A stretch of 64,000 nucleotides of DNA from Halobellus rarus (GCF_024494595.1 NZ_JANHDI010000004.1:1-64000); one strand, 5' to 3'. Numbered from the stretch's first letter, positions 53,247 to 62,571 are shown. Program-made: numbers and translations. The notes: a model not told the origin generated them from the letters alone.

Positions 53247-53573
53247 ATGACTGACTACACCGTCGAGTTCGTCGGCACGGGCGAGACGATCGAAGTCTCC
53301 GACAAGCAGACGATTCTGAAGGCCTGTATCGAGGCGGGCATCGCCCAGGAGTACTCCTGCCGCGTCGGGATGTGTCTGGCCTGTTCCGCCGAGATCGTCG
53401 CGGGCGACGTCGCCCAGCCTGCAGCGAGAGGGCTCACCGACGAGGAGCGCGAGAACTACGCGCTCACCTGTATGGCCCGCCCGCAGAGCGATCTGAAACT
53501 CGATCGGGGCGTGTATCCGCCGAGCATCGAACAGGACGCCGCGGACGCGGCCGCAGCGGCCGACGACGACTGA
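53247..53573 (+). CDS. [2Fe-2S] plant-type ferredoxin
   Basis: A 108-residue ferredoxin. Cluster ligands are in CRVGMCLAC plus a later Cys (ALTCMARP). It starts YTVEFVGTGETIEV, has an acidic surface and an Ala/Asp tail. It could donate electrons to oxygenases or accept them from AOR-type enzymes elsewhere in the cell; no direct link to the island is shown. ATG 53247 has a TATA-like box about 27 bases upstream. Confidence 0.92.
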   Translation: MTDYTVEFVGTGETIEVSDKQTILKACIEAGIAQEYSCRVGMCLACSAEIVAGDVAQPAARGLTDEERENYALTCMARPQSDLKLDRGVYPPSIEQDAADAAAAADDD

Positions 53574-53715
53574 TAGATTCTCTCGCCGGTGGGTAGTCGT
53601 ACTAGTCCATCTCGAACCGTTTCGCAGGCACGGCCTCGAATCGGACGAAGAGTCACGCCGCAGCGTCCGGGGACGTGTGTTTCGTCGCGGTCTCGATACG
53701 TCCCAGTGCCGATCC

Positions 53716-55620
53716 TCACTGACCGACGCCGTTCGACCGCTCGTCCGGGTCCTCCGACGACACGCCGCCGCCGGTTCCGACGAAGGCGAACTCTTTGTCG
53801 GACAGTCCCTCCGCGACCGGATCGGTGGGAGGTGCCGACGCGTCCGGGGATCCGTCCCCGTCAGTCGAGCGCGTTGCATCGCCGGAGAACTCGTTCATCG
53901 GCGCCGGAGCGGGCTCGCCCGTGCCCCCGTTCGGCGGGGTCCCGCCGGCGTCCAGGTCGGCCAGTCGATCCGCGGCGCGCCGGATTCGCTCCATCTGCTG
54001 CGTCTGTTCTTTGCTCGCCTCGGCGACGTCGTCGACGCGCTCTGCCACCTCGTCGGCCCGATCGCGTGTCTTCTCGACCATCGCCGTCACCTCCTCTGCG
54101 CTGACGGCCTGTTCGTCGGTCGCGACCGCCACTTCGGTGATCCCCTCCGTCGTCCGCTCGACCGCGTCGACGATCTCGTCGAGGCTGTCCATCGCGTCCT
54201 CGCCGCGGTCGATTCCCTCGTGGAGTTTGTCGGTCGTCTCCGAGAGGCTCTCGATCGTGTCGGCGGCGTCGGCCTTCACGCGTCCGACCGTCTCCTCGAC
54301 GTCGCTGGCGCGCTCGCGGGACTCCTCGGCCAGTTGCTTCACCTCGTCGGCGACGACCGCGAACCCGTCGCCCGCCTCGCCCGCTCGCGCGGCCTCGATC
54401 GACGCGTTCAGCGCGAGGAGGTTCGTCTGCTCGGCGATGTCGTCGATCGCCTCGATGACCGCGTCGATCTCGTCGATCTGCGACTGCAGGCGCTCGAGGT
54501 CCGCCGACGCTTCCGTGGCGGCGTCGGCGACCTCCTCCATCACGTCGATGGCCTCGTCGGCCGCCTCCTCGCCCGAGCGCGCTCGTGACGCCGCCTCGTC
54601 GCTCGTTCCCTCCACCTCGTCGGCGGTCGCGGCGATCTCCTCGACCGTCGCGCTCATCTGTGAGATCTCCGCCGCGACGTCCTCCATATCACCGGCCTGT
54701 TCGTTCGCGATGTCGCGGATCGCCGCCGAGCGTTCCGCGACGACCGACGACGACGAAGAGACGTCGTCGATCGGCTCCTGAAGATCCTGTTCGACGTCCC
54801 GTGCCAACTGCTCGCGGTGTTTCGCTTCGCGGCGTGCCTCCTCGCTGTACGCGTGGATGTACGTGTCCATCGCGATCTGTTGATCGAGCGCGAGTACTTT
54901 CAACAGTGACGTCGTCTGCGCGACGACGGCGTCGACCGCCTCGTCGACGGCTGCGTCGGTTGCGTCGTCCGCTGCTGTCGTCTCGGCGTCCACGTCCTCG
55001 TCCGTCGATCCACCCAGGAGGCCGGCGAGGAGACCACGTCGTTCCGATCGGGAGTCGGCCGCATTCCCGACGCCGCCATCGGAAGATCTCCCGCCTCCGG
55101 AGGCGTGGGCCGCCCCGTCTTCACCGCTCTCGACTCCCGAACCGTCCGCACTCCCGTACTCCGCTTTCACTTTCTCACCGATAGCGTCGATCAGGCCCTC
55201 GTAGTAGACGCTGTAGGCGCCCATATAGAACTTCGGCCCCATATTCAGCATCTCGTGGACCTTGCCCACACGCGCCCGCCGTGCGAAGTAGTCCCGATCG
55301 TAGTCCCCGTCGGTCAGTGATCGCAGATACGACTGTTGGTCGGTCTTCAGTCGATCGATACCCTTGCTCGATCGGCCGAGAACGTCCGTCGCGTTGGCGT
55401 CGCTCGTGAGGTGCTCGTAGAACTCGTCGACGACCTCGTCCGCCACGTCGTCGAACGTCGACTCCAGGCCCCGCATCCGTTCTCTGTCCGCGTCCTCGAG
55501 ACGGACGAACGACTTCCGCCACTCGATCTCCGCGTCGTCGATGTCCAGCGCGTCGATCAGCTCCTCGCCGTCGACGCCCCCCCGGTTCTGCTCGTCGACG
55601 GCGACGTCCTGAGTGTTCAT
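53716..55620 (-). CDS. hemAT: Heme-globin transducer HemAT
   Basis: A 634-residue soluble methyl-accepting transducer. The N-terminal globin-coupled sensor (about 30-165) has His122 in RVGKVHEMLNMGPKFYMGAY, at the place of the proximal heme His123 of Halobacterium HemAT. An acidic, disordered linker follows, then a coiled coil, and the signalling hairpin (NLLALNASIEAARAGEAGDG with FAVVADEVKQLAEES). It probably mediates aerotaxis through CheA/CheW. No membrane span, so cytoplasmic. TATA-like box upstream of the ATG at 55620. Confidence 0.93.
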   Translation of the reverse strand: MNTQDVAVDEQNRGGVDGEELIDALDIDDAEIEWRKSFVRLEDADRERMRGLESTFDDVADEVVDEFYEHLTSDANATDVLGRSSKGIDRLKTDQQSYLRSLTDGDYDRDYFARRARVGKVHEMLNMGPKFYMGAYSVYYEGLIDAIGEKVKAEYGSADGSGVESGEDGAAHASGGGRSSDGGVGNAADSRSERRGLLAGLLGGSTDEDVDAETTAADDATDAAVDEAVDAVVAQTTSLLKVLALDQQIAMDTYIHAYSEEARREAKHREQLARDVEQDLQEPIDDVSSSSSVVAERSAAIRDIANEQAGDMEDVAAEISQMSATVEEIAATADEVEGTSDEAASRARSGEEAADEAIDVMEEVADAATEASADLERLQSQIDEIDAVIEAIDDIAEQTNLLALNASIEAARAGEAGDGFAVVADEVKQLAEESRERASDVEETVGRVKADAADTIESLSETTDKLHEGIDRGEDAMDSLDEIVDAVERTTEGITEVAVATDEQAVSAEEVTAMVEKTRDRADEVAERVDDVAEASKEQTQQMERIRRAADRLADLDAGGTPPNGGTGEPAPAPMNEFSGDATRSTDGDGSPDASAPPTDPVAEGLSDKEFAFVGTGGGVSSEDPDERSNGVGQ

Positions 55621-55769
55621 ACGTGGGATACCGACGTCTCGACTTAAGATTGTTCGCAGCGGATATCACATCTGATAGCCGCGGGGAGCGTGTGTAGAAT
55701 CACCCCGGGCTTCGGAGACGCTCTGGCGTCGGGAGCAACGATTAGGTGACGGGGACCCGCGGTATCGAT

Positions 55770-56453
55770 ATGGGCAGCGACGACGCGACCGCCACCGGGA
55801 GCGAGCGGACCCCCGAAGGCCTCCGGACGCGACTCGAATCCGAGTACTCCGCGGAACTCGCGTTGCTGGGATCGGAGCGGTTCCGCACCGCCGCAGCGGG
55901 CGGACCGCCGAAACCGGAACCGCTGCTTTCGGCCGCGGCCGAGAGCGAGCACGCGGCCCGGATCACGTTCACCGAGTGGGCGGCCGACGAGGGCGATCCG
56001 GGTGCCCGAGACGCCTTCGAGTCGGTGATCGATCAGGAGACGGAGCACCGCGAGCGGGTCGCCGCCGAACTCGACGAGTGGACGCCGGAAGCCGGCGGGG
56101 CGGGACCGATGCACGCGTACCTCCGGGGACGGGAGGCGACGGTCGAGCGGATCGCCGGCGGGATGGTCGGTCGCCCGCTCGTCTCGCTCCGAACGCACGC
56201 GCAGTTGATCGACTTCTTCGAGAACGAGCGGGAGACGAGCGACTCCGCACGGCGAGCGGCGCTGTTTCGCGACCTCAGAGCGGAGACCGCCGGCACGCTG
56301 GAAGACGGGCTAGCCCTGCTCGGAGAGCGGTGTGGAAGAGCGGAGTGGAAGACGGCGGAACTGGTCGCCGGCTACACGATCCGACTCGCCTACGACGACA
56401 CCGCCGACGCACTGCGGTCGCTCGGGATCGATCCCGACGTTGGTGACGAGTGA
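55770..56453 (+). CDS. Rubrerythrin-like (ferritin-like) protein
   Basis: A 227-residue, mostly helical protein. Repeating Glu/His positions (SAAAESEHAARITFTEW, then VIDQETEHRERVAAEL) resemble the di-iron helices of ferritin-like/rubrerythrin proteins; no rubredoxin cysteines are present. It could handle peroxide or iron, but an inactive structural variant is possible. ATG at 55770 is used; a GTG at 55746 is in frame. Confidence 0.65.
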   Translation: MGSDDATATGSERTPEGLRTRLESEYSAELALLGSERFRTAAAGGPPKPEPLLSAAAESEHAARITFTEWAADEGDPGARDAFESVIDQETEHRERVAAELDEWTPEAGGAGPMHAYLRGREATVERIAGGMVGRPLVSLRTHAQLIDFFENERETSDSARRAALFRDLRAETAGTLEDGLALLGERCGRAEWKTAELVAGYTIRLAYDDTADALRSLGIDPDVGDE

Positions 56454-56500
56454 GCCGGCTTCCTCTCTGGCGCCCACCTCGCTCCGCTCGGTCGAACGCC

Positions 56501-56600
56501 GTGAGGCTGCGCCTCACGTGCCCGACGAAACTGCGCTTCGTCGAACGCCGATAGACTCGCTTCGCTCGTCTATCGAGCCCGATTCGGCTCACGCCGAATC
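56501..56600. repeat. Run of four adjacent hairpins
   Basis: Four perfect inverted repeats in series: gtgaggc/gcctcac (56501-56517), cgacgaa/ttcgtcg (56523-56543), gatagac/gtctatc (56550-56574) and gattcggc/gccgaatc (56581-56600). They lie between the convergent rubrerythrin-like and sugar-acid dehydratase genes; the last overlaps the dehydratase 3' end. Probably a bidirectional terminator or 3'-end RNA structure. Confidence 0.75.
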
Positions 56601-57827
56601 GAACAACTCCTCACCGTCGACCATGTGTTCCTCGACGGCGTCCATATCGAGCGTCAGACCGAGCCCCGGTTCTTCGGGGATCTCGATGGAGCCGTCCTCG
56701 ATGACGGTCTCCTCGACGAGGTCGTCCCACCAGCCGAGCTCGTAGGAGTGGTACTCGACGGCGAGGGCGTTCGGGATCGCCGCGCCGACCTGCGCGGAGG
56801 CCATCGTCGCGACCGGCGAGGAGACGTTGTGCATCGCCACCGGGACGTAATACTGGTTCGCCACGTCGGCGACCTTCCGCGTCTCGCGCATCCCGCCGAC
56901 CTTCGGCAGGTCGGGCGCGATGATGTCGACCGCCTGGTTCTCGATCAGCCGGCGCTCCTCGGTCACTCGATAGCGGTTCTCCCCGACGGTGATCGGCGTC
57001 GTCGTCGACTTCGTGACCTCCTCTTGGACTTTCAGGTTCTCCGGCGGCACGGGGTCTTCGAGCCACCAGACGTCGTACTCTTCGATGGCGTCGGCGAGCC
57101 GCTTCGCCGACCCGCCCGAGAAGGTCCAGTGGCAGTCGAAGGCGACGTCCGCGCGGTCCTTCACGCGCTCTGTGACCTGCTCGACGATCTCGGCCTTGTG
57201 GCGGATTTCGCCGGGTCGGAGGTGGCGGTTCGCGCGGTCCTTCTCCAGTCCGGAGGGGACGTCGAGGTCGAACTTCAGGGCGTCGTAGCCCAGTTCCTCG
57301 ACGACGCGCTCGGCCTCGTCGGCGCAGGCCTCGGGGTCGGCCTCCGCCTCGGTGTGACAGTCGCAGTAGACGCGCATCTCGTCGCGGTACTTCCCGCCGA
57401 GGAGCTGGTAAGCGGGGAGTTCGAGTATCTTCCCGGCGAGGTCGTGCAGGGCGACCTCGATGCCGGAGATGGCCGTGACGGTGACGCCCTCGATCGAACC
57501 CTCGCCGGACATCTTCTGGATCAGGTGCTCGTAGAGCCGATCGATGTCGAGGGGGTTCTCGCCGACGATCATCGGCGTCATCCGCTCGATGAGCTCCGGA
57601 ACGCCCGCGCCCCAGTAGGCCTCGCCGGTGCCGACGATCCCGGCGTCGGTGTAGACGCGCACGAGCGTCCAGGGGAAGTTCCCGTCCACCATCGTGGTCT
57701 GGACGTCCGTGATCTCGACGTCGCGGCCGCCGCCGCGCTTGGCGCGCACCCCCATCGTCTCCGCGGACAGCTCCCGCATCGTGTACTCCGCGTTCGGGTC
57801 GTGTAACTCGGCGTAATCGACTCCCAT
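56589..57827 (-). CDS. Sugar-acid dehydratase (gluconate/xylonate type)
   Basis: A 412-residue enolase-superfamily enzyme with the haloarchaeal gluconate/galactonate or xylonate dehydratase signature: DPNAEYTMRELSAETMGV, EITDVQTTMVDGNFPWTLVR and GTGEAYWG. Metal/acid residues are in FDCHWTFSGG, WWLEDPVPPEN and PITVGEN; the catalytic His is in PVAMHNVSSPV. It removes water from a C5/C6 aldonic acid to give a 2-keto-3-deoxy acid. I cannot separate gluconate from xylonate by eye. Confidence 0.85.
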   Translation of the reverse strand: MGVDYAELHDPNAEYTMRELSAETMGVRAKRGGGRDVEITDVQTTMVDGNFPWTLVRVYTDAGIVGTGEAYWGAGVPELIERMTPMIVGENPLDIDRLYEHLIQKMSGEGSIEGVTVTAISGIEVALHDLAGKILELPAYQLLGGKYRDEMRVYCDCHTEAEADPEACADEAERVVEELGYDALKFDLDVPSGLEKDRANRHLRPGEIRHKAEIVEQVTERVKDRADVAFDCHWTFSGGSAKRLADAIEEYDVWWLEDPVPPENLKVQEEVTKSTTTPITVGENRYRVTEERRLIENQAVDIIAPDLPKVGGMRETRKVADVANQYYVPVAMHNVSSPVATMASAQVGAAIPNALAVEYHSYELGWWDDLVEETVIEDGSIEIPEEPGLGLTLDMDAVEEHMVDGEELFDSA

Positions 57828-57896
57828 AGACAGTAGTTTACTCGTTATGAGGTAAATCTTTGGAGAACGGCGGAACCGGGAGGTCCCTCGAACCGC

Positions 57897-58475
57897 TCAG
57901 CCGATCTGCGCCGCCCGGATCGCGGTTTCGACGTCGTCGAGCGGCCGCTCGGTGATGCTCGGGCCGTGGCCGACGTGGATCACGTCGAGGTCCTCCTCCA
58001 GTGATCGCCGGAGGTACTGGATGCTCTCGACGAGCGTCTCGCGGTCGCCGCCCTCCAGGTCCGTCCGGCCGAACGCACCGTTGGCGAACACGAGGTCGCC
58101 GGCGAAGCAGACGCCGGCCGACCGAGCGTAAAAACAGAGGTGATCTGGCTTGTGCCCCGGCGTGTGCAGCGCCTCGTAGTCGTCGTCGCCGATCTGGACC
58201 GTCTCACCGTCGGCGATCCGGTGGTCGACGTACTCGCTCTCGGGGTCGAATCCCCACGTCTCGACGTCGAACGCGTCGCGGACGGCGGCGACGTTCTCGA
58301 CGTGATCGGGGTGCGTATGCGTGAGATACAGGCGGTCGAGACCGTCGGCGTGCGCCTCGATCCGGGACACGACGTCGAAGTTCGCGCCCGCGTCGACGAG
58401 GGCTGTCGTCTCACCGGTGACGAGAAAGACGTTCGCGGTGAACGCCCGGACGTCGCGTGCGAGGTTGTGGATCAC
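57897..58475 (-). CDS. Metallo-beta-lactamase-fold hydrolase
   Basis: A 192-residue MBL hydrolase. The zinc motif is LTHTHPDHVEN, with later ligands in LHTPGHKPDH, CFAGDLVF and VGHGPS. Its family includes glyoxalase II-like and thioester hydrolases; substrate unknown. The start is a GTG at 58475 (MIHNLARDVRAFTANVFLV); a TTG at 58481 is also possible. Confidence 0.85.
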   Translation of the reverse strand: MIHNLARDVRAFTANVFLVTGETTALVDAGANFDVVSRIEAHADGLDRLYLTHTHPDHVENVAAVRDAFDVETWGFDPESEYVDHRIADGETVQIGDDDYEALHTPGHKPDHLCFYARSAGVCFAGDLVFANGAFGRTDLEGGDRETLVESIQYLRRSLEEDLDVIHVGHGPSITERPLDDVETAIRAAQIG

Positions 58476-58625
58476 GATCAACGATAAGAGAGCCCCGGAC
58501 TTGCGTCTTTCCGCTCGCACGCGCGGTACGCCTGCACCGGTGTGGCAAACCGCCCCGAAGCCGGGCCGGCGCGTCCGATCCGCGTCGGTCGGGGCGCTTT
58601 TGTGTGCCCGCGTCCAGCGACCGAT

Positions 58626-59141
58626 ATGTACCGGAAGGGCCACTTCGGCGTCTCGCTCATCGTCTTCGCGCCCATCGCGTTCGCTCTCCTGGCGTTCGAT
58701 CGGGCGGACCTCGCGCTCGTCACCGGCGGCACGATGCTCTGGCTCGCGATGCTTCCGGACGTCGATCACCGGATTCCGGGCGTCCCCCACCGCGGGCCGA
58801 CGCACTCGCTGGCCTTCGCGGCGCTCGTCGGGGCGGCGTTCGGGGCTGCTGGCGTCGCCGTGCAAACGATCGCCGGCGGCGAGATCGCGGTCGACGTCGC
58901 CACGATCACACAGGGCGTCTCGCTCGGTGTGGCCGGGTTCGCACTCGGCGCGCTCACCGTCGTGGCACACCTGCTCGGAGACGCGCTCACCCCCGCCGGC
59001 GTCAACTTCCTGTGGCCGCTGTCGGGACGCACGTACACGCTGGGGCTGTGGACCGCCGACAACGCGGTCGCCAACTACGGGCTCCTCGCGACCGGCGTGT
59101 TCGCGACCGGTGCTGCGGCGTATCTCGGCGTCGCGGTCTGA
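58626..59141 (+). CDS. YdjM-like membrane metal-dependent hydrolase
   Basis: A 171-residue protein with about four membrane spans and conserved metal-type residues: YRKGHFGVSL, MLPDVDHRI, HRGPTHSL and HLLGDALTPAGVNFLWPL. These define the inner-membrane metal-dependent hydrolase (YdjM/LexA-regulated) family; biochemical role poorly known. Clean ATG at 58626. Confidence 0.88.
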   Translation: MYRKGHFGVSLIVFAPIAFALLAFDRADLALVTGGTMLWLAMLPDVDHRIPGVPHRGPTHSLAFAALVGAAFGAAGVAVQTIAGGEIAVDVATITQGVSLGVAGFALGALTVVAHLLGDALTPAGVNFLWPLSGRTYTLGLWTADNAVANYGLLATGVFATGAAAYLGVAV

Positions 59142-59156
59142 GCGTGCGGCACAAGG

Positions 59157-59164
59157 CTTATTTA
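59157..59164 (+). promoter_or_regulatory. TATA-like box of cspA
   Basis: Sequence cttattta, about 29 bases before the ATG at 59190. Confidence 0.55.
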
Positions 59165-59189
59165 TCGCCTTTGCGTGCCTTCGAACGCA

Positions 59190-59384
59190 ATGGCGAAAGG
59201 TAAGGTTGCGTTCTTTAACGACACGGGCGGTTACGGTTTCATCGAAAGCGACGATTCTGAAGAAGACGTCTTCTTCCACATGGAGGACGTCGGCGGCCCC
59301 GACCTCGAAGAGGGCCAGGAAGTCGAGTTCGACATCGAGCAGGCCGACAAGGGCCCGCGAGCGACGAACCTCCAACGCCTGTAA
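59190..59384 (+). CDS. cspA: Cold-shock domain protein
   Basis: A 64-residue cold-shock domain: GKVAFFNDTGGYGFIESDD with RNP1, DVFFHMEDV with RNP2, and a C-terminal strand (GPRATNLQRL). It is a single-strand nucleic-acid chaperone; haloarchaea have several copies. It is very acidic compared with bacterial CspA. Confidence 0.96.
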   Translation: MAKGKVAFFNDTGGYGFIESDDSEEDVFFHMEDVGGPDLEEGQEVEFDIEQADKGPRATNLQRL

Positions 59385-59742
59385 GAACGCACCACGAGAG
59401 CGGTACTGCGGTCGGCGATCCCGTCGAGTCTCACCACGATTCTGCATTTCTCACCCGGCGAGCGACGCGTCTGTCGAGTCCGTCACCGACGGTGATCGGG
59501 TTTCCAGTTGAGTCTCCGCCGCTTTCCGACGCGGGCGTTCGCCTCGTTCCGATAGGGCAGGTCGCCGAGAAAGCAGACGTCGTGCGCGGTGCGTCGAACG
59601 GAACCCGGGCCGCCACGTACCCGTCTCTGCCCTTCAGCAGCGCTCCGTCGGCACGCTCGTGGAACGAATCGTATTCTCCGGTCATCTTTATCCGGAGGGC
59701 AAGAATTTAGACGACGGCCAGAGTGGTGGGAGATAGATTGCA
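59385..59742. other. Spacer with one uncertain short ORF
   Basis: 358 bases between cspA and the HalX regulator. Apart from the doubtful 84-codon frame on the minus strand (59431-59685) and an AT-rich patch at 59690-59710, I see nothing clear. Confidence 0.4.
59431..59685 (-). CDS. Hypothetical protein, uncertain (84 aa)
   Basis: An ATG frame of 84 residues starting MTGEYDSFHERADGALLKGR. The first 30 residues look plausible, but the rest is Ser/Thr/Arg-rich without the acidic bias of other genes here. The 3' part may run past the true gene or the frame may be spurious. No motif recognised. Confidence 0.3.
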   Translation of the reverse strand: MTGEYDSFHERADGALLKGRDGYVAARVPFDAPRTTSAFSATCPIGTRRTPASESGGDSTGNPITVGDGLDRRVARRVRNAESW

Positions 59743-60360
59743 ATGGACGGCGCTACTCCCCGGGTCCTCGTCGTCGAAGACGAACCCGACTTGGCCGAAC
59801 TCTACGCTATTTATCTCTCGGACCTCTACGACGTGCAGACAGCCACCGACGGTGAGACGGCGCTCGAGCTGGTCGACGGGGAGACGGACGTCGTCCTCTT
59901 AGACCGGCGGATGCCCGACCTGACGGGCGACGAGGTACTCGAAGAGATCCGAGCGCGCGGGCTGGAGACCCAGGTCGCGATGATAACCGCGGTCGAACCG
60001 GACGTGGACATCGTCGAGATGCCCTTCGACGACTATCTGGTCAAACCCGTCACGAAGGAGGACCTCCACGGCCTCGTCGAGGTGTTGCTGCGACGGGCGA
60101 ACTACGACGAGCGCTCCCAGGAGTTCTTCAGGCTCGCCTCGAAGAAGGCCGCCCTGGAGTCGTCACCGGACGTCTCCGTGGAGAACGAGGAGGAGTACCG
60201 GGAACTGACCGAGCAGATGGAGTCGATCCGCGCCGAACTCGACGAGACTCTCGCGGAACTGAGCGAGGACGACTTCCGCGAGGCGTTCGCGTCGTTCCCG
60301 GACATCGAGATCGACGAGCCGGAAACCGACGACGGATTCGGTTCGCCCCCGCAGTCCTGA
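59743..60360 (+). CDS. HalX-type response regulator
   Basis: A 205-residue protein: a receiver domain (about 8-118) with acids EDE, phosphorylatable Asp in VVLLDRRMPD, Thr in MITAVEP and Lys in YLVKPV, followed by the haloarchaeal HalX domain (ANYDERSQEFFRLASKKAAL). There is no DNA-binding output domain, typical of HalX proteins. No histidine kinase gene is adjacent. Confidence 0.95.
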   Translation: MDGATPRVLVVEDEPDLAELYAIYLSDLYDVQTATDGETALELVDGETDVVLLDRRMPDLTGDEVLEEIRARGLETQVAMITAVEPDVDIVEMPFDDYLVKPVTKEDLHGLVEVLLRRANYDERSQEFFRLASKKAALESSPDVSVENEEEYRELTEQMESIRAELDETLAELSEDDFREAFASFPDIEIDEPETDDGFGSPPQS

Positions 60361-60428
60361 CCGGCCGCCCCGATCCGTCGGTCGGGTCGCTCGACCGGGC
60401 GGCCGCCGAACCGTTCGGTCTTGCGGCG

Positions 60429-61229
60429 CTACTCTCTCCGACTCCCCGGTTGCGGGTCGACGTGCGCCGGGGCGAGGAGGTCGTCCAGACGTCGGTCGTC
60501 GAGCCACTCGAGTAGCTCGACCAACTGTTCCGCCGCGGCCTCGAAGAGGCGTTCGCCGACCTCGGCGGTCGCGTCCGTCTGATCGCCGAAGACCCCGTTC
60601 TCGGAGTTTTCGACGGCGTCGTAGAAGATCCGCGCGCCGTGTTTCTGCAGGTGTTCTGCGGCCTCGACGTCGCGGACGCCGCCGTCGCGGGCGGATTCGA
60701 GTTCCCCTTCGCGGACCAGTTCCGGCGCGAGATGCTGGATCATCGCCGTCTCCTTCGGTCCGCCGTGCGGGCCGTTGTGCTCGAAGACCTCCTCGACGAG
60801 GTCGGGGATCGACTCGTCCCACATCCACTCGATCGCGTAGAGCGTCCCGTCGTCGCGGAGGCGACGACCGACCTCCCGGAGGTGCTGGACGTTGCCGCCG
60901 TGGGCGTTGACGTAGACGACGCGGTCGACGCCGTGGTACGCGAGGTTCCGCGTCAGCGACTCGACGTAGTCGCGGAACTGCGGCGCGTCGACCCACATCG
61001 TCCCGTGGAACTGCCGGTGGTGCGGACTCACGCCGACGTTGACCGTGGGAGTGCAGAGAAACCCCGTCCGCTCGGCGGCCTCGCGGGCCAGTCCCTCGGC
61101 GATGAGGTGATCTGTCGCGAGCGGGAGGTGCGGGCCGTGCTGTTCGGTCGATCCCAGCGGGACGACGGCGACCGACTCCTCGGCGACGTAGTCTCCGAGT
61201 TCGGGCCACGTCTGGTCTGCGACGTACAT
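60429..61229 (-). CDS. Creatininase-family amidohydrolase (ArfB-like)
   Basis: A 266-residue creatininase-fold enzyme: VVPLGSTEQHGPHLPLATDH contains metal ligands, and YVNAHGGNVQHL and GPHGGPKETAMI follow. This family includes ArfB, the deformylase of archaeal riboflavin/F420 synthesis, as well as creatininases; ArfB is a natural guess in an archaeon, but similarity alone does not settle it. ATG 61229; long upstream codons are non-family. Confidence 0.85.
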   Translation of the reverse strand: MYVADQTWPELGDYVAEESVAVVPLGSTEQHGPHLPLATDHLIAEGLAREAAERTGFLCTPTVNVGVSPHHRQFHGTMWVDAPQFRDYVESLTRNLAYHGVDRVVYVNAHGGNVQHLREVGRRLRDDGTLYAIEWMWDESIPDLVEEVFEHNGPHGGPKETAMIQHLAPELVREGELESARDGGVRDVEAAEHLQKHGARIFYDAVENSENGVFGDQTDATAEVGERLFEAAAEQLVELLEWLDDRRLDDLLAPAHVDPQPGSRRE

Positions 61230-61302
61230 ACCGGCCGAAGGCGGTGCGGCGTCAAGAAGGTACGGCACGGGGCGGCGGGGTGCGGTCGTCGTCGGTTGAC
61301 GG

Positions 61303-62442
61303 CTACACCGCTGCTTCCGTCTCGCCAGATACCACTCCGCCCTCGGCCTCGTCGTCGCCACCGTCGGTCCGCTCGCGGATCACGAGGACGAACGCCCCGA
61401 GACCCACCAGGAGGACGATGAACGAGACGAGGCCGCCGACGAACGGGACGAAGTCGGCGAGCGCGACCACGGCGACGCCCACGACGAGCGCGGCCCATCG
61501 GTTCTCGGAGTCGATCAGCGAGAGCAACCACGTCCCGACGACGAGGGCCCCGTAAACCGACGTCACCCACAGGAGGAGAGCGAAGACGAGGAACCCGGCG
61601 ATCGAGAGCGGGATCCCGACGATTGTCAGCAGGAGGAGGAGCAGTACGATCGGCGTGCCGACGAGGGCGAGGAGCCCGGTCCCGCCGCTTCGGAGCGCTC
61701 GCGACGTCCCGGTCGCGACGACGTCCCGGGCGAAGCGAGGCGCGGCGAGGAGCAGCACCGCGCCGAGGAGGAGGCTCACGAGCGCGCCGTAGATCACACC
61801 CACCCAGGAGGGGATCGGCGGCAGGGCGAGTCCCCCGTCGGATCCGAACACGTCGGGACCGGCGACCGACAGCGACTCGTCGCGGGTGACCGACCCCGAG
61901 ACCGACGCCTCGTCCGAGAGGGTGAAGTCCTCGGCGTCGTACCTCAGCGATCCGCCGATCGTCGCCGTGGGCCCGACGGCGAACGTGTCGGCACCGACGG
62001 TCGCGTCGCCGTCGACCGCGCCGTCGAGGCGGACGTCCGCCGCGCCGGCTTCGAGGCCGCCGACGCGCGATCCCTCGCGGAGTTCGAGCGACGCGCCGCC
62101 GACGGTGAGCGCGCCCTCGACGACGCCTTCGATCACGACGCTGCCCGCCGCGGCGTCGAGCGAGCCGGTCACCCGTCCGGAGTCGGTGACGATGACCGAC
62201 CCGGCCGCCGCGGAGACGTCGCCCTCGACGGTGCCGGCGATGACGACGCTTCCCGCGGCGGCGTCTAAGTTACCCTGATACGTTTCTCCGGCGTCGACGC
62301 GGACGGTGCCGCCGACCGCTCCGTCGGAGCCCGATCCGCTCGGGCCGAACTGCTGTGCGCCCGCGATCGTCGGCACCCCGCCGAAAACGACGAGAGCGGT
62401 GACGAGGAGGACTGCGAGTCGTCTGCGCGTGTGTCGTGACAT
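61303..62442 (-). CDS. Bactofilin-like polymer-forming membrane protein
   Basis: A 379-residue protein: signal peptide (LLVTALVVFGGVPTIAGA), then ~180 residues of short glycine/valine/alanine-rich beta-repeats (AAGSVVIAGTVEGDV, AAGSVIVTDSGRVTGSL, AAGSVVIEGVVEGAL, and so on), like the right-handed beta-helix of bactofilins. Four to five membrane spans follow in the C-terminal half. The external beta-helix anchored by a membrane domain suggests a surface scaffold. ATG 62442 chosen over a GTG at 62451. Confidence 0.8.
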   Translation of the reverse strand: MSRHTRRRLAVLLVTALVVFGGVPTIAGAQQFGPSGSGSDGAVGGTVRVDAGETYQGNLDAAAGSVVIAGTVEGDVSAAAGSVIVTDSGRVTGSLDAAAGSVVIEGVVEGALTVGGASLELREGSRVGGLEAGAADVRLDGAVDGDATVGADTFAVGPTATIGGSLRYDAEDFTLSDEASVSGSVTRDESLSVAGPDVFGSDGGLALPPIPSWVGVIYGALVSLLLGAVLLLAAPRFARDVVATGTSRALRSGGTGLLALVGTPIVLLLLLLTIVGIPLSIAGFLVFALLLWVTSVYGALVVGTWLLSLIDSENRWAALVVGVAVVALADFVPFVGGLVSFIVLLVGLGAFVLVIRERTDGGDDEAEGGVVSGETEAAV

Positions 62443-62571
62443 CGTTTTCACGAGAGGAGGGACCTCTCAACTCAACGATACGATGGCATCGGACTTAATT
62501 GCTCCTGAGTGACAGGCCGCCTGAACGCCCTGCTCGTGTGGCTTTTTGACCCTCCGATGCGTGCGTTCGCT

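Noticed and set aside
58476-59447. N-terminal extension of the MBL hydrolase
   Set aside because: It lies antisense to the YdjM-like and cspA genes and is non-family sequence.
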